DNA from: Phoronis ovalis
Lineage: Eukaryota > Phoronida > Phoronidae
Length of the DNA stretch: 11,195 bases
Direction of reading: 5' to 3'
NCBI GenBank assembly: GCA_028565635.1
Contig: JAOXYB010055489.1
Coordinates: 1 to 11,195, forward strand
Below are positions 1 to 6,070 of the stretch, in pieces (within the stretch, counting starts at the first letter, position 1; each line of letters opens with the position of its first letter). The notes beneath the pieces are model-generated. The model worked only from the letters and a program-made list of their open reading frames with translations, made no database searches and was not told where the DNA came from. The translations under genes were made by a program, and so were the position numbers.

Positions 1-274
1 CCCTAAAAATGGATTGACTTTTCACAGAAATGCCCATAGAGATTGGTCCACTTTTCAACAAACCCTAAAAATATGGGGTTTTTTTCTGATTTTATTTAAA
101 AGTAGCAATTCCAGGATACTTTTTCAAGAAAAAACCTAAAAGATTGGTCCTTTTTTGTGACAGAAAACCTTAAAAATGGGTCAATTTTTGAGACCAAAAT
201 CCTTAAAAATAGGTGGATATTTTAAGTTTGGGCTGCACATGCCCATCTAAAAATATGGGCAGTTCTCCCCGGGG
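1..274. repeat. Right end of a dispersed repeat with internal ~33-bp degenerate units
   Basis: The motif CC(T)TAAAA(A/G) recurs at about 2, 64, 135, 168 and 201. The last three are exactly 33 bp apart and the earlier gaps (71 and 62 bp) are near twice that. Each unit is followed by a T-rich stretch, often with a TTGGTCC or GGTCAA-like core. The stretch ends in a local inverted repeat (GCCCAT near 241 and ATGGGC near 255) and then CCCCGGGG at 267-274, after which the composition returns to background. I read it as one end of a non-autonomous transposable element whose other end lies before the window. No coding potential is seen. Confidence 0.5.
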
Positions 275-513
275 ATAACGCTTCAGACTGCAGATACAGC
301 CATTTTGAAAAGAGTACCCCGCAATGATAAACCAGATTATAATGCATGATTTATTCTATTCTTTTCTAATGTAAAAAACCCAATAATGTTAAAAAAATAT
401 AATCCTACACATTGGATGGGCATTAGACATGACAAAAAATGGGTTCTGACTGCCAGAAAACTAAATGTTAATTTCTGTATTCATTAATATTGCCATCCTA
501 TTTCATGTTAAAG
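275..513. other. Non-coding sequence upstream of exon 1, probably intron
   Basis: This AT-rich stretch contains no LDLa-like coding block on either strand and no recognisable RNA gene. Its last 50 bases include a pyrimidine-leaning tract ending in AAG at 511-513, which is used here as the acceptor of exon 1. An ATG at 465 is open into exon 1, and the alternative that coding begins there is discussed in the findings. Confidence 0.5.
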
Positions 514-624
514 GTATCTGCAATGAAGGATATTACAGATGTGAAAGTGGAGAATGTATTCCGAACCGTTATGTCTGTAACCGTTATAAGACCTGCAGGG
601 ATTTCAGTGATGAAATAGGATGCA
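514..624 (+). CDS. LDLa exon 1 (internal, phase 1-1)
   Basis: This exon encodes one LDL-receptor class A module, an extracellular disulfide-bonded fold of about 40 residues that normally binds a calcium ion and often ligands. The six cysteines have spacing C-6-C-4-C-6-C-5-C-8-C, with segments NEGYYR, ESGE, IPNRYV, NRYKT and RDFSDEIG. The SDE signature before the last cysteine is intact. Two calcium-ligand positions are altered: Asp after the fourth cysteine is Asn, and Asp before the fifth is Thr, making this the most degenerate cage of the seven. The exon is 111 bp, begins after AAG at 511-513 and ends before GTAAGT at 625. Both junctions are phase 1, matching the other modules. The acceptor is the weakest of the set, with TTAAAG and only a modest pyrimidine tract. 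The terminal A and the AC of exon 2 make an Asn codon. The parent gene cannot be named. Confidence 0.85.
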
Positions 625-911
625 GTAAGTTATGCTATTTATGTGAAAGGATTTTTAACAAAACAAGTGGGCAAGAGTATCTTTTCAGATGTCACAGTTG
701 TCTTAGAAACAAAATATTTGATAACTTTCAGTAGTGCACTATGCATATCATTATACAGTTAATAAAATTAACAATTTCGTGCAATAAACACATTGCTATG
801 TATTTTACATAAATTAGTATGTCATTTGATTAATTGTAGGAGGAAAGATACATTTCAAATGTAGGCAAGATTACTTGTATTCTAGTCTCCACACATTTTG
901 TATAATTACAG
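625..911 (+). other. Intron 1
   Basis: This 287-bp intron separates the first two LDLa exons. It starts GTAAGT and ends ATTACAG. It is AT-rich, with no repeat or RNA gene recognised. The exon 1 reading frame stays open for 36 codons into it before a TAG at 735. Confidence 0.8.
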
Positions 912-1031
912 ACTATACCTGTTCCTATGATCAGTACCAATGTGCTACAGGGGCGTGTATTTCTTCCTATCAGCGATGTAATGGCAGATTTGACTGTCCA
1001 GTTGGTGACCTGAGTGATGAACTAGGCTGTT
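912..1031 (+). CDS. LDLa exon 2 (internal, phase 1-1)
   Basis: This exon encodes one LDLa module with segments SYDQYQ, ATGA, ISSYQR, NGRFD and PVGDLSDELG between its six cysteines. The first four spacings are canonical (6, 4, 6, 5). The last is 10 residues instead of 8, because two residues are inserted ahead of LSDE. The Asp before the fifth cysteine and the terminal DE are kept, while the Asp after the fourth cysteine is Asn. The usual Trp two residues before the fourth cysteine is Gln. The exon is 120 bp, acceptor ATTACAG, donor GTAAGT at 1032, both junctions phase 1. Three residues precede the first cysteine here, so the linker from exon 1 is N-Y-T, longer than the single-residue linkers that follow. 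Its final T joins CC of exon 3 as a Ser codon. Confidence 0.9.
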
Positions 1032-1092
1032 GTAAGTATCATTCTATGATTTTGCAGACCGGCATAAGATTATTAAGGATCAAAAGAGCCCC

Positions 1093-1412
1093 TTTTTATG
1101 CCCATCCAATCAGTGACTGTCCTTTGTCTCATGATAACAGCTTCAGTGGATCATTTCTAATATGGCTGACTGTTGGCTATGTTTGTTCTTGTGATGGTGC
1201 AGATCGAGTAAGTACACTTAGTAAAGTGTATGGAGATTAGGTATAATCTTAAACCGGTTACATCCCATATGGCCATCCGGCAGCCATGTTTGTTCCTGAG
1301 AAGATATGTCAAATTGTGCCACTTTCCAGAGAGATGAAGCATTGGCTCTACAATTCAAAGGTGGATTCATGAAGGCCATAAGCTGGTGGCATATTAGGCT
1401 GGGTAAAATTTT
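1093..1412 (+). repeat. ATGCCC-type dispersed repeat, copy a
   Basis: This copy starts TTTTTATGCCCAT and continues with CATGATAACAGCTTCAGT and AATATGGCTGACTG, ending in a block that reads GATGAAGCATTGGCT, TTCAAAGGTGGATTCA and GCATATTAGGCTGGGT. The same landmarks occur in the same order at 9372-9706. Middle parts differ by insertions or deletions: an AATATGGC-like motif appears twice here, near 1158 and 1267. No coding function is apparent. Confidence 0.65.
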
Positions 1413-1460
1413 AGAATTACCTTGAAAAGTACAAATGCCAATATGAGTCTAACATTTATT

Positions 1461-1815
1461 GTTCCCAGCGGGCAAAAGTCGTTGGATCAACGTTGAAACA
1501 ACGTTAGATTTCGACATTGAAATAACGTTGAAAATTAGTTGGATTTGTAAATCGAAACAACGTTGAAATTCCGACGTTGATCCAACATCATGAAACCAAC
1601 GTGGAAAATCAGTTGAAACAATGTTAACCCACCGTACATGTTCTGCTACTTTGGTTGAAATAACGGTGATGACCCAGTACTTTGATTGAAACGAGGTAGA
1701 TAATTGGTTGAAACAAGGTTGATGCTCGTCGAAATAAGGTTGAAATAAGGTTGCTGATTGGTTGAAATAAGGTTGAAGTTTGGTTGAAATAAGGTTAAAA
1801 CAACATTCCATCAAC
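1461..1815 (+). repeat. GTTGAA/AACGTTG tandem-like repeat, plus orientation
   Basis: The stretch begins GTTCCCAGCGGGCAAAAGTC and then consists of many variants of (G/T)GTTGAAA(C/T)AA(C/G)GTT, roughly every 12 to 25 bases. The first half favours AACGTTG and the second half AAGGTTG. The starting CCCAGCGGGCA resembles, in reverse complement, the GCCTGCTGGG end of the repeat at 3845-4112. I see no matching end on the right, so this copy looks truncated. A 128-codon open frame on the minus strand arises purely from the repeat. Confidence 0.7.
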
Positions 1816-2168
1816 GTCAGGCCAATACAATGCATGGGTTGTATTTTATGTAGAATTTTTTTTTTACGTTCTGTATGGAATATGCTAATATATGTTTAAA
1901 ACAATATATTTCAAATTTACAGATCAACTGTATATATTATTAACTAAACTGAAAAACTTGATTTTACAACACACATCAGACAGTATGCTATATATTCTTA
2001 CAAAAATAATGTTTAAAGTTAAATGAAACTGGAAGTCTTTAAAAAAGACAGGCGCCTGCAGTATTTTCAAATAAATATTCCTACATAACATAATTATACT
2101 GTATGAACACCAAACTTGTACACATAAAATGTTGATAAGCTAATGCATTATTTGTTTAATAATAATAA

Positions 2169-2231
2169 CATTCCAACCATAACAAAATGCAAACTAAGCA
2201 AACTTTGCAAAAGTCCACACTTGCTAACAGT
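2169..2231 (+). repeat. Divergent direct repeat, copy 1
   Basis: This stretch shares CATTC-AACCA, CAAACTTTGCAA and a CCACxCTT-CT-ACAGT tail with 2490-2545 in the same order and orientation. By eye roughly three quarters of the bases agree. The origin, whether local duplication or two insertions of a dispersed repeat, is unknown. Confidence 0.4.
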
Positions 2232-2489
2232 GTTTTTCTTTCTTATATAGTAAGTGCCCAGTATGTCATGCAATTAACGAACACATTGTTGCAAGCCATT
2301 TTTGTTTCAACTTTCCCTATGAGTCGACTAAACATATACAGCACAAGATGTTTAAAAGAGGTTACCTTGTACAATTCCAGGTACCATGTTTTACATAAAT
2401 TTAAAAAAAAACTGGCAATCTAAACTGCATGAAGTGTTTAAAAATGTCTTTCCAGATAAGTGATTCACTATTGTACAACAGATAGTGTT

Positions 2490-2545
2490 CATTCAAACCA
2501 CAAAACTCTAAACAAACTTTGCAAGAGGCCACGCTTACTGACAGT
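2490..2545 (+). repeat. Divergent direct repeat, copy 2
   Basis: This is the partner of 2169-2231, starting about 320 bp downstream, with a few bases deleted relative to copy 1. Similarity fades on both sides. Confidence 0.4.
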
Positions 2546-3650
2546 AGATCATGCATATTTTCAGAGATAATTATGCTGCTCCATTTCATCCGTCGCTGGC
2601 AAACTTATGATGTAAAGTGCATTACATTTGGATCCTTATTTTTCAAATATAAAAATGTTGCCTTTACAAGCATTCATGCAAGATTAAGTATTAAAACAAA
2701 TATAAGTTCAGAAATATTGCTCAAGTTAACCGATTCTTGACACTGAATCACAAAACAAAGGACACACTGTAACCAATAATCAAATAACAAGCAAGCAATG
2801 TTTACATGAAACAACAGGTCATAAAAAGTTTTTTGTATCAAAGAAAACTTTCTGGTGGTGGAACCTATATAGGATCATGGTCCAGACATTGTTAAATAAT
2901 CGTTAAATATTTAAATTAATTTTGCTAAGACTCACTTCATGCACTTAAAATGCAAAGTAGATAAAATGCTGTTTTTGTCAGAAAACAGTTTTAAACACTA
3001 CAGTACAGGCCCATGATCTGACTACATATACAGCTCTGCTGTATTCGGATGTAACTAACTAATACTAGAAATGGTGCTACACTGTACATATTCAGAGTCA
3101 GATAAGCCATGGATCATGTACCTGGGACTATTAATATTCATCCAGCATGGCGCACAGATGAATTTGAAATTTGTACTATAAAGGCAATATCAATCGTCCT
3201 CAAAATGCAAGTATAGTTAGTAATTTACGTACTTCTGTGAAAAGGAACAGTATGGCATGTGGTGATAAAAAGGTTATAATTTATAAAATTCATTATAAAA
3301 AAGTATCATTCTGTCACAGATTTTAGATATAACATCAATATAACACAGAAGATGCCAATGACCCAGATAGCTTGAAAAGTTAACGTACTTTTCTAGCGAT
3401 AGTTACTGAGTAAAATAATACATCAACATAACAGAAATATACATATAGAAAGTTATAAAACATGCTGGGTTCTTTAATTTACCTTTGTATTGTAAAATTA
3501 ACACCAAACCAGCACTGATGACACAGATATTTTCCGATATCAAGAGCATTTTAAAATTTCCGTTTTCAAATATGCAGCACACTTGGTTGCGGTTGGTGCT
3601 TTCACAGGGATCATCATCCGGGTGTGTGCAATATGTTATTTATCAAATAA

Positions 3651-3710
3651 ATGTGTATATATATTTATATATATGGTTCCTTTCTATATATTAATAATAT
3701 ATGGAACATA
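3651..3710. repeat. AT-rich simple sequence with small hairpin
   Basis: This is a run of TA and TTATAT units. GGTTCC at 3675-3680 can pair with GGAAC at 3703-3707 around an AT-only centre. It is probably a microsatellite. Confidence 0.6.
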
Positions 3711-3766
3711 CTATATTCAGGATTTAAAAAGTGGAAGTCAAAGTTAAGGTAAGAGACTGTTATCAG

Positions 3767-3840
3767 TATGCCGCCTGGTCCCGGTGGCTGGGATGTAATC
3801 ATGGACACAATAATATGGGGCATAATATGGCATGATTTGT
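3767..3840 (+). repeat. Possible left end of ATGCCC-type repeat, copy b
   Basis: The stretch TATGCCGCCTGGTCCCGG followed by GGGGCATAATATGG resembles the hairpin-like start (ATGCCC, spacer, GGGCATAT) of copy c at 9372. The rest of the family resumes near 4121, after the GTTGAA-type block. The nesting is inferred. Confidence 0.35.
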
Positions 3841-3844
3841 GAAA

Positions 3845-4112
3845 ATGGAAGCATCGACCTTATTTTCGACGTTCTCAACCAAGAATCGACACTTTTTTAT
3901 GTTATTTCTAATTTCAACCTAAAGACAACGTTGCTGCAACGTCGGTGTTTTCGACGTCGATATATCAACCATATATCAACGTTGCTACAAAGTTGGTTTT
4001 TCGACGTCGATATGACAACGTTGCATCAATTTCGATATATGGTTGATTGACGTCGCGATCAGATTTCGACCAATGATCAACGTTGTTTCACCGTCTTGTG
4101 CCTGCTGGGTTG
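3845..4112 (-). repeat. GTTGAA/AACGTTG repeat, inverted orientation
   Basis: This block is rich in TTTCGACGTCGATAT, CAACGTTG and TCAACC motifs, and ends TTGTGCCTGCTGGGT. The reverse complement of its end (CCCAGCAGGCACAAG) aligns with the start of the 1461 repeat (CCCAGCGGGCAAAAG), so the two appear to be members of one superfamily in opposite orientation. The left limit is not sharp. The 72-codon plus-strand frame inside it is repeat-derived. Confidence 0.6.
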
Positions 4113-4120
4113 GGACATTT

Positions 4121-4290
4121 TTTGTGTTCTTTGTCTTGTAATAAATAACTGCTTCAGTTTTTATTGGATTAGCTTCATATTAAGTTCATAGTAATTACAA
4201 GTCAAAGTACTGGTTGATTATTATTTTGACCTTGATTACTTCCAATATGGCTGACTGGCCGCCATGTTAGAGGGTACATCACATTGCACC
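4121..4290 (+). repeat. ATGCCC-type dispersed repeat, copy b (body)
   Basis: Landmarks in order: CTTTGTCTTGTAATAA, ACTGCTTCAGTTTTT, GCTTCATATTAAGTTCA, CAAGTCAAAGTAC and TTCCAATATGGCTGACTGG. They match copies c (9372-9706) and d (9757-9866). The copy lacks the TTCAAAGG-GGATTCA right-hand block. Confidence 0.6.
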
Positions 4291-4764
4291 ACAAGCAGGC
4301 TGAAAAGACCCAAGCTTAAACTGGACAAATTATTGAACAGCCAACAATTCTGGCTGATTTATTCTAATCTGATATATTTTCTGTTGAAGGAATTTGAGAG
4401 GTGACAGATTACAGATTGCTTTAAACTTGTACCACAGAATTCAACCTGCTTTTAATGAAATTTTAATGATAATATTTTTAAATGTTTTTTTGGCAAGAAA
4501 AAGTTCAGTTCGTAACCAAAATTGTGTACAAGTATGAGTATAATCTTGGTAAAAGTAGGTAAAAGTGTGGCAAAATTCTAAATTAGCTTAAAATTTGAAC
4601 TATTTAAGCCATTATGGAGCCAAATGTTTGCTATGATGTTTTTATTGTTATGTGGCAGATTGAGATCATTGTGCAAATATTGTCAATTAACACAACATCA
4701 CCTAGTAAAACTGTGAATAAAATGTTTATAACAGTGGCTAGTAAAATTTGCTATTTTTTTTAAG

Positions 4765-4872
4765 CCTGTTCCAGTTATAAATACCGCTGCAATAATACTG
4801 TATGTATTGATAGATACCAGGTGTGTGATGGTAAAAATAACTGTGGAGATAACAGTGATGAATCAAACTGCA
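4765..4872 (+). CDS. LDLa exon 3 (internal, phase 1-1)
   Basis: This exon encodes one LDLa module with segments SSYKYR, NNTV, IDRYQV, DGKNN and GDNSDESN between six cysteines, fully canonical spacing 6-4-6-5-8. The C-D-G and SDE calcium signatures are present, but the Asp usually just before the fifth cysteine is Asn. Gln occupies the usual Trp position. NNT between the second and third cysteines is an N-glycosylation sequon. The exon is 108 bp, with acceptor T-tract plus AAG at 4762-4764 and donor GTAAGT at 4873. The first cysteine is one residue after the previous module's last cysteine. There is no initiating ATG and no long open frame around it; it was found by the cysteine pattern and splice sites. 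Confidence 0.92.
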
Positions 4873-5083
4873 GTAAGTTTTATGGCTTAGTAATCTGTAA
4901 CTTTGGAGATAGTGACTCCTTTGGGTGTGAGGAATAATAATTTTGGTAACTCAAACATGTTTTACAGCTTAAACCTCTGAACTATCAAATTTCCTCTGAT
5001 TGATTAGTACTGGTATATTAAATGCTTCCCACATAAAGCAATTCCTCACTGCAAAACAAAGGATAGCTCATTTATTTTATTGC

Positions 5084-5090
5084 TGTTAAT
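5084..5090. repeat. Target-site duplication, left (TGTTAAT)
   Basis: TGTTAAT directly precedes the left terminal inverted repeat and is repeated perfectly at 5635-5641, just outside the right one. Confidence 0.7.
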
Positions 5091-5634
5091 CCCAGGGGGG
5101 GTGGTCAATATGAAAGTGGGTACGCATGTTCCAACAAAATTTCGCGTGAAAGGATATGTTTTTCGAACCGCTGGCGCGTAACGCGCATTACATGCTTAGG
5201 GTCTGTTTTTTGCCTAAAATCACGAAAAGGGGTATTTTTTTTGAGGTGTGACACTTCCTAAGGGGTGTTGTTTGGAAGTTTCACTTCGTTAGGGTAATCG
5301 TTAAAATTTCACTTCGTTAGGGGTGTAAATACAGTCAAGAAAACTTAATATGTTTACCAGAATGTGTATTCCCCCGTCATATGAAAGTTACTTCCTGAAT
5401 TGATGCTATTTTGAGAATGACCTTTTACAACACGGCATATGTTTGGTCAGGTCAGGGTTCAGGTATCACGTGATCAACTTCCTTAGGGGTGTATTTTTTC
5501 AATAAAGCACTTCCTTAGGGGTATTTTTTTTTAAAAATCACTTCCTTAGGGGTGTATTTTTTGCAAAATTTCACTTCGTTAGGGGCTTTTTTGGAACATG
5601 GGTACCCACTTTCATATTGATCACCCCCCCAGGG
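5091..5634. mobile_element. 544-bp non-autonomous DNA element with 42-bp TIRs
   Basis: The left end (5091-5132) starts CCCAGGGGGGGTGGTCAATA. The right end (5593-5634), read on the minus strand, starts CCCTGGGGGGGTGATCAATA. The two 42-base arms differ at three positions. A perfect TGTTAAT lies outside both ends, which is the signature of transposition with a 7-bp duplication. The interior has no transposase frame. It has two clusters of same-direction units of about 31 bp built on CACTTC(C/G)TTAGGGG followed by a T run: around 5221, 5252, 5282 and 5310, and around 5476, 5508, 5539 and 5572. The unique middle includes a CACGTG site near 5467. The superfamily is not assigned. The minus-strand open frame at 5515-5772 is derived from the repeat. 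Confidence 0.85.
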
Positions 5635-5641
5635 TGTTAAT
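5635..5641. repeat. Target-site duplication, right (TGTTAAT)
   Basis: Perfect copy of 5084-5090, immediately after the right terminal inverted repeat. Confidence 0.7.
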
Positions 5642-5947
5642 GTGGCAAGATTGCTAATCTTTCTCTTTTCTAAATTGAAATATCCCTTGTTGAAACTATA
5701 GTTGTTTGAGGGGCATTTAGTAGAAATTACAGAAATCACACCACAGCTTAACATCATCTGAAAGAATCTCATTTATATTTTAAAAAATGATGTTCTGAAA
5801 TTGTGTTTGTTAAACAATGGACTGCTAAATAAATATACATTTGAAACTATATTCAGGCTACCTTTTGATTACCTTTAAAAAAATTTCATACAGGAAAACC
5901 TTTGCTATTATATTCATGAAATTCTTTAAGAAAAAATTATTTTACAG

Positions 5948-6070
5948 CTTGTGGATTCGGAGAATTCCAATGTAGGAACAACCGCTGTATCCCAGAATAC
6001 TCGAGATGCAATGGTGTCCATAGCCCATATTATTCTGATTGTAGAGATACGTCTGATGAGTTGAACTGCA
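5948..6070 (+). CDS. LDLa exon 4 with extended C4-C5 loop (phase 1-1)
   Basis: This exon encodes one LDLa module with segments [26 protein letters not shown] and RDTSDELN. The first three spacings and the last are canonical, but the fourth to fifth cysteine segment is 10 residues rather than 5, placing about five extra residues (HSPYY region) inside the calcium-loop segment. The Asp before the fifth cysteine and the final DE are kept; the Asp after the fourth cysteine is Asn; Ser is at the usual Trp position. The exon is 123 bp, acceptor TTTTACAG, donor GTAAGC at 6071. One residue (Thr, from A plus CT) separates it from the previous module's last cysteine. The reading frame is open throughout, so the loop insertion is real sequence and not a frameshift. 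Confidence 0.92.

Larger units (their letters stand above)
1032..4764 (+). other. Intron 2, repeat-rich
   Basis: This 3733-bp intron starts GTAAGT and ends in a T-rich tract plus AAG. I looked for further LDLa blocks (TGT-GAT-GG, AGT-GAT-GAA followed by TGC-A-GTAAG) and found none on either strand. Repeats occupy about 1093-1412, 1461-1815 and 3767-4290 and are listed separately. The stretches 1816-2168, 2546-3650 and 4291-4764 are AT-rich with no supportable feature. Confidence 0.75.
4873..5947 (+). other. Intron 3
   Basis: This 1075-bp intron starts GTAAGT and ends TATTTTACAG-type. It carries the 544-bp inverted-repeat element at 5091-5634. The flanks 4873-5083 and 5642-5947 are plain AT-rich sequence with nothing recognisable. 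Confidence 0.8.

Noticed and set aside
1-274. Telomere-like CCCTAA or a CRISPR-like array
   Set aside because: Units are degenerate, spacing is not uniform across the region and there are no unique spacers between conserved repeats; CCCTAAAAA is part of a transposon-like repeat in an animal intron.
1180-1210. TGTGATGG near 1189, resembling the Cys-Asp-Gly of an LDLa module
   Set aside because: No matching cysteine pattern or SDE motif surrounds it, and it lies inside dispersed repeat copy a.
1449-1835. 128-codon open frame on the minus strand
   Set aside because: It is produced by the GTTGAA repeat (recurrent FNQ, FQPYF and ST motifs) and has no independent coding signal.
2187-2740. Three small overlapping open frames on both strands in intron 2
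   Set aside because: Short, mutually contradictory and in AT-rich sequence, with no recognisable motif.
5515-5772. 85-codon open frame on the minus strand
   Set aside because: It overlaps the right inverted repeat and 31-bp units of the 5091-5634 element, and its Lys-rich repeats mirror the DNA units.
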